Positions 35,288 through 44,096 are shown, counted from the first letter of the stretch. The stretch: 64,000 bases of DNA from Kaistella jeonii (GCF_000812865.1 NZ_JSYL01000002.1:124001-188000); one strand, 5' to 3'. Notes: generated by a model not told the origin, from the letters alone. Made by a program: numbers and translations.

Positions 35288-37429
35288 CTATTTAATAAAT
35301 CCTTTGCTTTTCAACAACGGTTTCAAATCAGGATCTCTTCCGGTAAAGTTCTTAAATGCCGTATTCAAATCCATCGAATTTCCGACTGATAAAATATATT
35401 TACGGAAACGGTCGCCATTTTCACGCGTCATTCCACCGTGCGTCGTGATCCAGTCCCACGCATCAGCATTCAACATATCACTCCACATATAAGCGTAATA
35501 TCCTGCGGAATATCCACCGCCCCAAATGTGAGCGAAATACGGAGTATGGTATCTTGGCGGAACTTCTTTTAAGTTAAAACCATATTTAGCCAAAACATCT
35601 TTTTCGAATTCCAAAGTTGGTTTAAATTGAGATGCATCGGTTACAGAATGCCAGTTCATATCAAGCGTCGCAGCAGAAACTAATTCTGTCGTAGAATATC
35701 CTTGATTAAAAGTTCCGGCTTTCTTAATTTTATCAACTAAAGCTTGTGGCATCGGTTGTTTCGTTTGATAATGCAGTGCGTAATTTTTCAACACAGAAGG
35801 TTCCAAAGCGAAAAACTCATTAATTTGTGAAGGAAATTCTACAAAATCTCGTGGAACACTGGTTCCTGAAATTGAAATATATTTTTGATCCGCAAATAAT
35901 CCGTGTAAAGTATGTCCAAATTCGTGAAACATCGTAGAAACATCATCATAAGAGATAAGTGACGGTTTACCTTCTGCCGGTTTCTGGAAATTGAAAACAT
36001 TTACGATCACAGGTTTTTGGCCTAACAAATGCGATTGCTCAACAAAATTACTCATCCAAGCGCCACCATTTTTATTGTTTCTGGTATAGAAATCTAAATA
36101 ATAGATCGCTAAAGATTTTCCGTCTCTATCGAAAACTTCGTACGCTTTCACGTCTGGGTGATAAACGGGAAGATCATTTCTCTCTTTAAAGGTAATTCCG
36201 TAAAATTTTTCAGCTGCATAGAAAACACCTTTCTCTAAAACAGTTCTTACTTCAAAATAAGGTTTAATTTGATTTTCATCTAAATCGTATTTTTCTTTAC
36301 GAACCTGTTCTGCGTAAAAATTCCAGTCCCAAGGTTCTACGGTGAAACCGCCTTTTTGTTTATCAATTAAAGCTTGAATCTCGTCGCTTTCTCTTTTCGC
36401 AGTTTCCACAGCTGGAGTTGCCAGTCTTGCCAAAAGATTCATTGCATTCTCCGGATTTTTCGCCATTTGATCCTGCAATTTCCATTCAGCAAATGATTTT
36501 TTACCCATCAAATGTCCTTTGTCCATTCGAATTTTTGCGAGTCTTTCCAAAATACTTCTTGTGTCATCAGCATCGCCTTTTTCAGCTCTGTACCAGGATG
36601 CTTTGAAGAGTTTTTCTCTTGTTGCTCTATTTTTTAAATTCTGAAGCATTGGTTGCTGCGTCGTATTTTGCAACGCTAATAAATACCCAGTTTTCCCGGC
36701 TGTTTTCGCATCTGTTTTCGCTGCTTCAATTTCATCCGGAGAAAGCCCGTCTAATTCTTTAACATCAGTAATAAGTAATGCGCCGTCTTTTCTGGCATCC
36801 AATAATTTACTGGAATATTGCGTGGAAAGCGTGGCTAATTCCTCGTTAATTTTTTTAACTTTTGCTTTATTTTCAGGAGAAAGATTAGCTCCGGCAATTT
36901 CGAAATTGGTCGTATACAAATCTAAAACCCGTTTTTCTTCAGAACCTAAACCTTCTGTTTTAATCACTTTAATTCTCGCATATAATTTCTCATTCAAAAG
37001 AATTTTATCGCTCAATGCTGAAAAAACCGGTGCGTATTCCTCTTCCAGTTTCTGTAAAGTCGGATTCGTATTTGATCCTGTCAGATTATAAAATACGATT
37101 TGAGCTCTTTTTAAAACTTCTCCACTATTTTCTAACGCAACGATGGTGTTTTCAAAAGTTGGAGCCGCAGAATTATTTGCAATTTTGTCAACTTCAACCA
37201 TCTGAACTTTCATACCATAATCAAAAGCCGGCTTGAAATGTTCGTCCTTAATTTTATCAAATTCGGGTGCTTGATATTGCAGCGAACTTTTTTTCATAAA
37301 AGGATTAGAAGATAAACTTGCGTCGGGCGCAGGAATTTCGGTAGCGGAATTATTGGTCGTTTTCATTGTGGTACAGGCAGAAGTTATTGCCAAAGAAGAA
37401 ATTAAAAAAACTGATGTAATATTTTTCAT
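35288..37429 (-). CDS. M3-family zinc metallopeptidase (Dcp-like) lipoprotein
   Basis: A 713-residue protein with a lipoprotein signal (MKNITSVFLISSLAITSACT; lipidated cysteine at ~20). The catalytic zinc site is MFHEFGHTLHGLF; the C-terminal domain has the substrate-binding HIWGGGYSAGYYAYMW. This is the peptidyl-dipeptidase Dcp subfamily, likely outer-membrane-anchored, cleaving short peptides. The ATG at 37429 gives the lipoprotein signal; a further upstream in-frame start (37483) would add 18 residues without one. Divergent from the GIN-domain gene (81-bp gap). Confidence 0.92.
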   Translation of the reverse strand: MKNITSVFLISSLAITSACTTMKTTNNSATEIPAPDASLSSNPFMKKSSLQYQAPEFDKIKDEHFKPAFDYGMKVQMVEVDKIANNSAAPTFENTIVALENSGEVLKRAQIVFYNLTGSNTNPTLQKLEEEYAPVFSALSDKILLNEKLYARIKVIKTEGLGSEEKRVLDLYTTNFEIAGANLSPENKAKVKKINEELATLSTQYSSKLLDARKDGALLITDVKELDGLSPDEIEAAKTDAKTAGKTGYLLALQNTTQQPMLQNLKNRATREKLFKASWYRAEKGDADDTRSILERLAKIRMDKGHLMGKKSFAEWKLQDQMAKNPENAMNLLARLATPAVETAKRESDEIQALIDKQKGGFTVEPWDWNFYAEQVRKEKYDLDENQIKPYFEVRTVLEKGVFYAAEKFYGITFKERNDLPVYHPDVKAYEVFDRDGKSLAIYYLDFYTRNNKNGGAWMSNFVEQSHLLGQKPVIVNVFNFQKPAEGKPSLISYDDVSTMFHEFGHTLHGLFADQKYISISGTSVPRDFVEFPSQINEFFALEPSVLKNYALHYQTKQPMPQALVDKIKKAGTFNQGYSTTELVSAATLDMNWHSVTDASQFKPTLEFEKDVLAKYGFNLKEVPPRYHTPYFAHIWGGGYSAGYYAYMWSDMLNADAWDWITTHGGMTRENGDRFRKYILSVGNSMDLNTAFKNFTGRDPDLKPLLKSKGFIK

Positions 37430-37510
37430 TCGTAAATTGTTATTAAAGGATAAAGATATTAATTTAAATTTTATCTTTAACATAATAAATCTTCGCTAAA
37501 AATAAAAACT

Positions 37511-38308
37511 ATGAAAACATTAACAATCTCTATGCTCTCTGCATTTTTAACTCTTTCGTCCTGCAACATCAAAACTGACAATGGATTTCCTTTTAATATT
37601 ACGACCAAAGAAGGAAAGGGAATCATTAAAAATAAAGAATATAAAATGTCTTTTGATGAGATCAAAGTGGCTCAATCAATTTCTGCTGAAGTGGTAAAAT
37701 CGGAGGAGGAAAAAGTTGTGATCACAGCACCTTCTGATATTTTAGATGATATTTTGGTCGAAAATTCTGATGGAAAATTATACATCCATTTCAAATCAGG
37801 ATCAAATATTTCTGCGAGAAATGTATCTGCGAAAATTTTTGCTAAAGATTTTTCAGCTGTAAAAGCAAGTTCTTCAGCATCTATTAATATAAAAGATAAA
37901 TTCACGCAGGACAAAATGAATATTGAAGCTTCAAGTTCAGGAGATGTTACCGGAAATTTAGAAGCTAATGAAATGTCAATCGATGTTTCGAGTTCAGGAA
38001 GTTTCACGGGGCAAATTTGGGCAGTTAATTTAAAATCTGAAGTCACTTCCTCCGGAGATATCGATATTTCGGGTAAAGCGAAAAACGCAAATCTTAGCGC
38101 TTCTTCTTCGGGAACTTTGAACGCACAAAAAATGACCGCTGAAAATGCAAATATCGAAGCTTCTAGTTCAGGAGATGTGAGTGTTTCTGTTTCGAACCAA
38201 TTAAATGCTTCTGCGAGTTCTTCAGGAGACATTAATATTACCCGAAAAGGCAATTTGAATGTTGTCAGCAAAAAGGAAAGCAGTGGTGGAAGCGTTTCGA
38301 TTCAGTAG
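37511..38308 (+). CDS. GIN-domain (DUF2807) lipoprotein
   Basis: A 265-residue protein. Lipoprotein signal with cysteine at ~19 (AFLTLSSCNIK). The rest is a repetitive beta-helix-like stretch in which SSSGDV, SSSGSF and similar Ser/Gly turns recur at intervals of about 20 residues, the typical head GIN auto-transporter adhesin-like pattern. Likely envelope-attached; function unknown. A hairpin terminator at 38334 follows. Confidence 0.87.
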   Translation: MKTLTISMLSAFLTLSSCNIKTDNGFPFNITTKEGKGIIKNKEYKMSFDEIKVAQSISAEVVKSEEEKVVITAPSDILDDILVENSDGKLYIHFKSGSNISARNVSAKIFAKDFSAVKASSSASINIKDKFTQDKMNIEASSSGDVTGNLEANEMSIDVSSSGSFTGQIWAVNLKSEVTSSGDIDISGKAKNANLSASSSGTLNAQKMTAENANIEASSSGDVSVSVSNQLNASASSSGDINITRKGNLNVVSKKESSGGSVSIQ

Positions 38309-38333
38309 GAAGTATTGTTTTCAAATAAATGGA

Positions 38334-38369
38334 AATTCAGCTTCGGAATATCGAAGCTGAATTTTTTTG
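38334..38369 (+). terminator. Terminator after the GIN-domain gene
   Basis: AATTCAGCTTCG (38334-38345) and CGAAGCTGAATT (38352-38363), followed by T-run. Confidence 0.85.
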
Positions 38370-38410
38370 TGGTAATTATTTTCGGGTATTTCTAAATTAG
38401 AATTCAATCG

Positions 38411-38442
38411 TTTCAGCCTTTGAAAGACTGAAAGGGTTTTTT
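38411..38442 (+). repeat. Imperfect palindrome with T-run
   Basis: TTTCAGCCTTT (38411-38421) and AAAGACTGAAA (38423-38433) with one mismatch, then GGG and six T. Could be a second terminator. Confidence 0.6.
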
Positions 38443-38515
38443 AGAAAATTGATGAAAATATGACTTAGTGAAAATAAGATGATAACAATCTGAAATTAAT
38501 TTTTATTTTACAATG

Positions 38516-38577
38516 AGTTTTGGCTAAAGCCAATGCAATGTTTTAATGAAAAAACGGGCTAAAGCCCGTTCCTATTG
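38516..38577. repeat. Dispersed double-hairpin intergenic repeat, copy 2
   Basis: TTTTGGCTAAAGCCAA (38518-38533) and ACGGGCTAAAGCCCGT (38554-38569), then TCCTATTGA. Matches the copy at 1543-1604 in order, spacing and flanks. Confidence 0.85.
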
Positions 38578-38645
38578 AAAATTATAATAAAATTTTTTAA
38601 TTAAAAGATATTCTATTTTGGCTCTTTTTTATTTTAACTCGGCTT

Positions 38646-38665
38646 GGACAAGTCGCGACTTGTCC
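38646..38665. repeat. Perfect 20-bp palindrome
   Basis: GGACAAGTCGCGACTTGTCC, followed by CTGCG. Just downstream of the TPM gene's 3' end. Protein-binding site or dispersed repeat. Confidence 0.75.
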
Positions 38666-38679
38666 CTGCGATAAAAATA

Positions 38680-39477
38680 TTACCAACCTCCGGAAGCGCC
38701 ACCACCACCGAAACTTCCGCCGCCGCCAAACCCGCCGAATCCGCCGCCGCCGCTGGAACCACCGCCAAATCCACCACCACCAAAACTTCCTGGAAAAGGA
38801 AAGAATCCGCCTGGATAAGTTCTTCTGCCGCGTCCGGAAAGCATTTCATCATCATCGCCGTTATTTCCGCCACCGCCTCGATTCTTGAAGAAAAAGCTCA
38901 GTATCATTATGATAAAGAAAGCGATCATCACCATTTGCGCAGGAGTTAAACCTTTTTCCTGCGAAGTTTTAGTGATCGGCTTAAACTTTCCCTGAACTGC
39001 TTCCATTAAAGCCGTAGTTCCGCGATTTATACCTTCATACCAAAGTCCTTTTTTGAAATTTGGTGTTACGATATAATCCAAAATTTGCCCTGCAACCGAA
39101 GCAGTTAAATATTGTTCAACAGCTCTACCTTGCTGTATCGCCATGGTATGATCTTCTGTCGCGATGAGAAAAACAATTCCGTTGTCGATTCCTTTCTGAC
39201 CAATTTTCCACTTTTCACCATACATTGTTGCTAGATAATTGACGTCTTCACCGCCTGTTGTAGGAATAATGATGACTGCAATTTCTGTGGAAGTAGAGTC
39301 GGAAAATTTAATCAGTTTTTGATTCAGTTCATCCTTCTCAGTTTGCGTTAACAAACCTGCATTATCGGTAACAGGATAAAGAATTTTTGGTTTCTCTGGA
39401 ACTTTTTGGGCAAAAACAAAAATGCTTAAGCCAAGGAGAAAAAAAGTGATAAAATTTTTAAGAGAAAGTAATCTCAT
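38680..39477 (-). CDS. TPM-domain protein with Gly-rich tail (YgcG-like)
   Basis: About 265 residues. An N-terminal signal peptide (MRLLSLKNFITFFLLG, then VFAQ), the TPM domain (~35-175; LYPVTDNAGLLTQTEKDELNQ, EIAVIIIPTTGGEDVN), a transmembrane helix (QMVMIAFFIIMILSFFF), then a ~60-residue Gly/Ser/Phe-rich tail. TPM domains are periplasmic and linked to photosystem or envelope quality control in other phyla; here the role is unknown. The start was set at the ATG at 39477, 20 bp inside the upstream TPM gene. Third gene of the lemA-TPM-TPM operon. Confidence 0.85.
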   Translation of the reverse strand: MRLLSLKNFITFFLLGLSIFVFAQKVPEKPKILYPVTDNAGLLTQTEKDELNQKLIKFSDSTSTEIAVIIIPTTGGEDVNYLATMYGEKWKIGQKGIDNGIVFLIATEDHTMAIQQGRAVEQYLTASVAGQILDYIVTPNFKKGLWYEGINRGTTALMEAVQGKFKPITKTSQEKGLTPAQMVMIAFFIIMILSFFFKNRGGGGNNGDDDEMLSGRGRRTYPGGFFPFPGSFGGGGFGGGSSGGGGFGGFGGGGSFGGGGASGGW

Positions 39478-39886
39478 TCGGAAGTTCATTGGGATTTTCT
39501 CCCGTGATAGGGAAATATTTTTTGAGTTCAAGACCAGTTTCTAGTACCGCATTTTTTAAACCATCATGAAAATTTCCTTTTGAAAACTCAGCGGTAATTC
39601 TATCGTGCATTCGCTCCCAGAAATTTTGATTTACTTTTTCATGAATTCCTTCGTCGCCAATAATGGTCAAATATTTCTGCTCAAAATTTACATGAAAGAG
39701 AACGGCATTCCTTGCAACAGTTTTGTCTTTACAAAGTCTTTTAAAGACTTCAAAAGCGATCTCTGCATTATTTCCCTCAGTGTTTGAATCAATATGAATA
39801 CGGATCTCACCGCTGGAATAATCTTCCGCCGTTTGAATGGCTTCTACGAGAGAAGCCATTTGTTGATCTGTTAAAAAATCGTTCAT
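39458..39886 (-). CDS. TPM-domain protein
   Basis: A 142-residue protein with a TPM-type fold, MNDFLTDQQMASLVEAIQTA, then SSGEIRIHIDS, EIAFEVFKRLCKDKTVARNA, and LTIIGDEGIHEKV. No signal peptide seen. It starts one base inside lemA (TAATG overlap) and overlaps the next TPM gene. Function unknown. Confidence 0.85.
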   Translation of the reverse strand: MNDFLTDQQMASLVEAIQTAEDYSSGEIRIHIDSNTEGNNAEIAFEVFKRLCKDKTVARNAVLFHVNFEQKYLTIIGDEGIHEKVNQNFWERMHDRITAEFSKGNFHDGLKNAVLETGLELKKYFPITGENPNELPNEITFS

Positions 39887-40494
39887 TATTTTGTGAAAAC
39901 TTCCGGCGCTTTTTCGGCACCAACTGCAGCTTTGAAATACGGTTTTTCTTTAAAGTTTGTGAAACTTGCCAAAATATTATTTGGGAAAGTTTTTATTGAA
40001 GTGTTATAGTCCTGCGCAGCTTCATTGAAATAAACGGTTTCGCTTCGGATGCTGTTTTCAATCGCAGTATATTCTCTCTGAAAATTAATGTACTGCTGAT
40101 CGGCTTTCAAATTAGGATAACTTTCTACAACCGCCATTAATCTGCTCAGTGAACCACTTAATTCACCTTGCGCAGCTTGAAATTTCGCCATATCTGCTTC
40201 GGTCATATTCGTAGGATCGATGGTAATTGATGTTGCTTTTGAACGGGCCTCAACTACTTTGGTCAAAGTTTCCTGCTCAAATTGAGAATAGGATTTTACC
40301 GTTCTTTCTAAGTTCGGAATCAAATTCGCACGTTTTTGGTAAACGGTTTCCACGTTGGACCATTTTGTATTTACGTTCTGTTCTTTTGTGGTAAAACTGT
40401 TATACCCATTCTTGCCCCAAAAAAACAATACAGCGGCAATTACAAGTAGAGCGATACCGATCGTTCCGGCGCTCATACATCCTTTATTTCTCAT
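39886..40494 (-). CDS. LemA-family protein
   Basis: A 202-residue protein with one N-terminal membrane helix (GIALLVIAAVLFFWGK) and a coiled helical bundle: NVETVYQKRANLIPNLERTV, then VVESYPNLKADQQYINFQ and YNTSIKTFPNNIL. LemA proteins are membrane-anchored, with an unknown role. A TATATTTG element lies upstream on the minus strand (40535-40528). First gene of the lemA-TPM-TPM operon, divergent from folA. Confidence 0.93.
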   Translation of the reverse strand: MRNKGCMSAGTIGIALLVIAAVLFFWGKNGYNSFTTKEQNVNTKWSNVETVYQKRANLIPNLERTVKSYSQFEQETLTKVVEARSKATSITIDPTNMTEADMAKFQAAQGELSGSLSRLMAVVESYPNLKADQQYINFQREYTAIENSIRSETVYFNEAAQDYNTSIKTFPNNILASFTNFKEKPYFKAAVGAEKAPEVFTK

Positions 40495-40571
40495 AGTTAA
40501 AAGTTTTTAATGTTTAAAATCGATACCCAAATATACAAATTATGTGCTAAATTTGTGAAAATTACAGAAAA

Positions 40572-41066
40572 ATGATAACAATCGTCGTAGCGATGGGTTT
40601 AGATAATGAAATTGGAGCTGACAACCAATTGCTTTGGCATCTACCAAAAGATTTAAAATATTTTAAAGAAACTACTACCAATCACCCGATCATCATGGGA
40701 CGAAAAACTTATGAAAGTATTGGCAAGCCTTTACCAAACCGCACCAATATTGTAGTCTCAAAAAGAAAAGACTGGTTTGAAGAGGGGATTTTGATCGTAG
40801 GCAGCGTAAAAGAAGCCATCAAGTTTGCTAAAAAAATCGACGAGGAAATATTCATTATTGGCGGTGGAAACATTTACGAACAAACGATGGATTTATGCGA
40901 CAAACTTCAGGTTACTTTAGTAAAAACCAATTTAAAAGCAGATGTTTTCTTCCCAAAGATCAGCATGAAAATATGGAACAAAACAGAAGAAATTTGCTAC
41001 GAAAAAGACGAGAAAAATGAGTTTGATTTTTGCTTTCAAACGTATGAGAGAAAAGAGGCTCTTTAA
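40572..41066 (+). CDS. folA: Dihydrofolate reductase
   Basis: A 164-residue enzyme. MITIVVAMGLDNEIGADNQ, LLWHLPKDLKYFK, IMGRKTYESIGKPLPNR and IFIIGGGNIYEQTM are standard DHFR motifs. It reduces dihydrofolate to tetrahydrofolate. A TAAATTTG element is at 40548-40555. Confidence 0.97.
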   Translation: MITIVVAMGLDNEIGADNQLLWHLPKDLKYFKETTTNHPIIMGRKTYESIGKPLPNRTNIVVSKRKDWFEEGILIVGSVKEAIKFAKKIDEEIFIIGGGNIYEQTMDLCDKLQVTLVKTNLKADVFFPKISMKIWNKTEEICYEKDEKNEFDFCFQTYERKEAL

Positions 41067-41112
41067 TAATAAGTTAAATCTTCTGCAATTGGATTTTCAT
41101 CCTTACTTCAAA

Positions 41113-41131
41113 TTATTATCTTTGCACCACT
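41113..41131 (+). promoter_or_regulatory. -7 promoter region of the TPR gene
   Basis: TTATTATCTTTGCACCACT, identical over 19 bases to the tsf promoter region at 17871-17889. TATCTTTG is at 41117-41124. Confidence 0.55.
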
Positions 41132-41143
41132 AAAATTTAAACA

Positions 41144-41710
41144 ATGAACAAATACCTAAAATTCGTTATCGCAGCTTTAATGATTGCCGCCGGAGTTTAT
41201 CTGATGATGAACCGAAATATTGGGTGGGGAATTGTTGTGGTTATTTTGTCTGCTGTTCCTATCTTTTTGTTTTTTAAAAATGAGCTTATTCTTTTATCAT
41301 TCTGGTTTTTGAGAAAACAAAATACAGCAAAGGCAAATCTCTGGCTTTCGAAAATCACCAATTATGAATCACAACTTCATAAATCTCAGTTTGGCTACTT
41401 TCATTATTTACAAGGTTTAACTTTAGCAGAGAAACATCCAGAAAAAGTAGAACCTTTGATGAAAAAAGCTTTGGAATTTGGTCTTAATATGAAACATGAC
41501 CGAGCAATGGCTACTTTAAATATCGCTGCAGGCGCTTTGCAAAAAGGAAGAAGACAGGAAGCGATAAAACTGTTGGAAGAAGCGAAAAAATTAGATACTG
41601 CAGGAATGATGACGGAGCAGATCAAAATGATGAAGAGTCAGCTGAAAATGCCATCGATGCAGAAACATGTGCATAATCCGAATATGAGACAACGAGGAAA
41701 ATCTTTCTAA
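41144..41710 (+). CDS. TPR-type membrane protein of unknown function
   Basis: A 188-residue protein. Two N-terminal membrane helices (FVIAALMIAAGVYLMM; GIVVVILSAVPIFLFF) are followed by a TPR-like helical region (GYFHYLQGLTLAEKHPEKV, RAMATLNIAAGALQKGRRQ) and a basic, Met-rich tail. Found in Flavobacteriia but not assigned a role. The protein is probably inner-membrane with its helical part in the cytoplasm. Confidence 0.65.
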   Translation: MNKYLKFVIAALMIAAGVYLMMNRNIGWGIVVVILSAVPIFLFFKNELILLSFWFLRKQNTAKANLWLSKITNYESQLHKSQFGYFHYLQGLTLAEKHPEKVEPLMKKALEFGLNMKHDRAMATLNIAAGALQKGRRQEAIKLLEEAKKLDTAGMMTEQIKMMKSQLKMPSMQKHVHNPNMRQRGKSF

Positions 41711-41734
41711 AAAATCATATTTTACATTTATATA

Positions 41735-41761
41735 AATCTTGCAAATTGCGGGATTTTTTTG
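41735..41761 (+). terminator. Terminator after the TPR gene
   Basis: AATCTTGCAA (41735-41744) and TTGCGGGATT (41746-41755) with two wobbles, followed by a T-run. Confidence 0.65.
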
Positions 41762-41762
41762 T

Positions 41763-41783
41763 TGGAAGATGGAAGATGGAAGA
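41763..41783. repeat. Three tandem TGGAAGA units
   Basis: TGGAAGA at 41763, 41770 and 41777, followed by a degenerate fourth (TGCTGGA). Confidence 0.75.
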
Positions 41784-41885
41784 TGCTGGATGGATGTTTA
41801 CAAAAAATGAAAATTATAGACCTGTTTAAAGACTCTTATCAATACTACCTTGGCTCTTCTTACTTTTTACTTTACTCATAAAAAT

Positions 41886-42524
41886 CTACATCTCAGAATT
41901 CTGTTCCGATCCATAAAATTTCGGTATCTGCCACTGATATTTCACGGCCAAAGTCCGAATTCCGACGATGAGAAGAATTGTTGAAATCTGTACAAAAGTA
42001 TATGAGAACCTGCTGTAATTTACGAATAAAAGAAAAACACTGCCGCCTAAAAGACTAGCTGTTGCATAAATTTCTTTTCGGAAAATCAATGGAATTCTAT
42101 TCAATAATATATCTCGAATGATTCCACCGAAACAGCCGGTAATCGTTCCCAAAGTTAGGCAGATTAAGGGATGGAGTTCCGCACTCAATCCTTTTTGAAT
42201 TCCCACAATCGTAAATAAACCCAATCCAAAACTGTCAAACAAAAAAAGGGTTACGCGAAATTTTCTTTCTACTGATTTAAAAATCATTGAAATTAAACAT
42301 GTGAAAAAAATTAGCGAACACATAATCATATCGTGCATCCAAAAAACAGGAACATCTAACAAAACATCCCTCACTGTTCCGCCGCCAACTGCGGTTACAA
42401 AAGCGATAATTAAAACTCCAAATGGATCAAGGCGTTTCTGCATCGCAGCAAAACTTCCCGACATCGCGAAGGAAATCGTACCCAGAATTTCGATGATCAA
42501 ATTAAAATTTTGATGAATTTCCAA
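41886..42524 (-). CDS. UPF0126 / trimeric intracellular cation-channel-family membrane protein
   Basis: A 212-residue protein with six or seven membrane helices. The N-terminal half has FAMSGSFAAMQKRLDPFGV and ATVGGGTVRDVLLD-like FVTAVGGGTVRDVLLD; the second half repeats the layout with CLTLGTITGCFGGIIRDIL. This is the YicG/UPF0126 inverted-repeat topology of TRIC-like potassium channels. No partner gene is adjacent. Confidence 0.88.
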   Translation of the reverse strand: MEIHQNFNLIIEILGTISFAMSGSFAAMQKRLDPFGVLIIAFVTAVGGGTVRDVLLDVPVFWMHDMIMCSLIFFTCLISMIFKSVERKFRVTLFLFDSFGLGLFTIVGIQKGLSAELHPLICLTLGTITGCFGGIIRDILLNRIPLIFRKEIYATASLLGGSVFLLFVNYSRFSYTFVQISTILLIVGIRTLAVKYQWQIPKFYGSEQNSEM

Positions 42525-42575
42525 ATTATTAAAATTTTTATAAGCTTTTTAGTTTTTTGAATGTTTACTATATAT

Positions 42576-43037
42576 TTAAATTCTAACAGAATCCGGAACC
42601 AATAATTCGTAGTGGCCACCGAAAGTTAAAATTTCACGCACAATACTTGAACTGATGAACGACTTACTCGCCGAAGTTAACAAGAATATTGTTTCCACTT
42701 TATTATCTTGAGTCAATTCTCGATTTGTTTGTGCGATGGCTTTTTCAAACTCGAAATCGGAGGGATTTCGAAGTCCTCTCAAAATAAAACTAACATTTTT
42801 ACTATGGCAGTAATCAATAGTTAAACCTTCAAAATGATCAACTTCAACATTTGGAAAATCCTTAAAAGTTTTTCGAATGAATTCCATTCTCTGTTCCAGA
42901 GAAAACATATATTTTTTCTGCGAATTTTGACCAATAGCGATAATAATTTTATCGAAAAGCGGTGTCGCTCTTTCTACAATATCGTAATGTCCAAGAGTAA
43001 TTGGATCAAATGAGCCGGGAAAAATTGCAACTCTCAT
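42576..43037 (-). CDS. coaD: Phosphopantetheine adenylyltransferase
   Basis: A 153-residue enzyme, MRVAIFPGSFDPITLGHYDI (the T/HxGH nucleotidylyl-transferase motif), RGLRNPSDFEFEKAIAQTNR and SSSIVREILTFGGH. It forms dephospho-CoA, which coaE (62.2 kb) phosphorylates. It follows ddl by 69 bp; the spacer holds TTTTAGAT-type repeats. Confidence 0.96.
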   Translation of the reverse strand: MRVAIFPGSFDPITLGHYDIVERATPLFDKIIIAIGQNSQKKYMFSLEQRMEFIRKTFKDFPNVEVDHFEGLTIDYCHSKNVSFILRGLRNPSDFEFEKAIAQTNRELTQDNKVETIFLLTSASKSFISSSIVREILTFGGHYELLVPDSVRI

Positions 43038-43106
43038 AAAATAATTTTAGATTTTGAATTATAAATTTTAGATCACTATCTTTTTCAAATCTAAAATATT
43101 TTTGTT

Positions 43107-44096
43107 TTATTTCCTTTTTTGCAAAGCTTTATCTACCTCGTTTCCACATAAATCTTTTAGTGAAATACCATAAATTTTTGCCTGTTGTGGAAGGATTGAA
43201 GCAGGCGAAAAACCTGGATTGGTATTCATTTCGAGCATGTAAGGAATGCCGTTCATGATAATAAATTCGCTTCTGGAAAAACCGCTCATTCCTAAAGAAT
43301 CATAAGCTTTTCTCGCAATCTCTTCTACTTTTCTGCGGGTTTCGTCATCAATTCTGGCGGGAGTAATTTCTTCGGAAGCACCTTCATATTTCGCTTCGTA
43401 ATCGAAAAATTCGTTGTGAGGAACAATTTCAGTGATTCCCAAAACGATGGTTTGTCCTTTATAATCTAAAACACCAACGGAAACTTCCATTCCATCTAAG
43501 AAACTTTCAATTAAAATCTCGTCATCTTCCGCAAAAGCAAAATCTAAAGCTTGCCTAAATTCAAATTTGTCCTTAACCTTTGTAATCCCTAGAGAAGAAC
43601 CAGATTGATTTGGTTTTACAAACAATGGCAATCCTAATTTTGTAATAATTTCCTCTTCGTCAATATATTCATTTTTGCGCAGATAAACGCTTTCGGCAGA
43701 CGGAATTTCGTATTTCGAAAGTACTGCCAAAGTATCTTTTTTATTAAATGTTAAGGCACTTTGATAAAAATCGCAACCTGTATATTTTTGTCCGATCGTG
43801 TCCCAATAAGCTTGAAGTTCACCATTCTCGCCAGGTTTCCCATGAATGATATTAAAGCAAACATCAAATTTAACATCGAAACCGCTGCTCAAATTCACAG
43901 AAAAATCAGCTTTATTGATAGCCGCTTTTTGTCCTCTGTCATCAAGGAAATACCATTCATCTCTTAAGATCACCACTTTGTAAACGTTGTACAAATCGCG
44001 GTCGAGGGAATCATAAATCAGTTGTCCACTTTTCAGTGATACTTTATATTCGTCGGAATAACCGCCCATGACCACGGCTACATTTTTCTTGTTCAT
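43107..44096 (-). CDS. ddl: D-alanine--D-alanine ligase
   Basis: A 329-residue ATP-grasp ligase. VVMGGYSDEYKVSLKSGQLI, IIHGKPGENGELQAYWDTIG, KPNQSGSSLGITKV, then LEMNTNPGFSPASILPQQAK. It makes the D-Ala-D-Ala dipeptide for peptidoglycan. Normal length. The order ddl-coaD in the same direction is common in Flavobacteriia. Confidence 0.95.
   Translation of the reverse strand: MNKKNVAVVMGGYSDEYKVSLKSGQLIYDSLDRDLYNVYKVVILRDEWYFLDDRGQKAAINKADFSVNLSSGFDVKFDVCFNIIHGKPGENGELQAYWDTIGQKYTGCDFYQSALTFNKKDTLAVLSKYEIPSAESVYLRKNEYIDEEEIITKLGLPLFVKPNQSGSSLGITKVKDKFEFRQALDFAFAEDDEILIESFLDGMEVSVGVLDYKGQTIVLGITEIVPHNEFFDYEAKYEGASEEITPARIDDETRRKVEEIARKAYDSLGMSGFSRSEFIIMNGIPYMLEMNTNPGFSPASILPQQAKIYGISLKDLCGNEVDKALQKRK

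Larger units (their letters stand above)
38309..38679. other. 371-bp spacer built of several palindromes, no gene
   Basis: It holds a terminator (38334-38369), an imperfect palindrome with T-run (38411-38442), the double-hairpin repeat copy 2 (38516-38577), a TTGGCTCTTTTTT motif (38618-38630) and a perfect 20-bp palindrome (38646-38665). No start codon with a plausible frame was found. Confidence 0.8.

Noticed and set aside
37672-38271. 199-aa antisense frame opposite the GIN-domain gene
   Set aside because: It mirrors the repetitive Ser/Gly codons of the real gene; it has no signal, motif or promoter.
38634-38873. Second minus-strand frame in the Gly-rich tail of the TPM gene
   Set aside because: It is an out-of-frame reading of the repetitive GGN codons.
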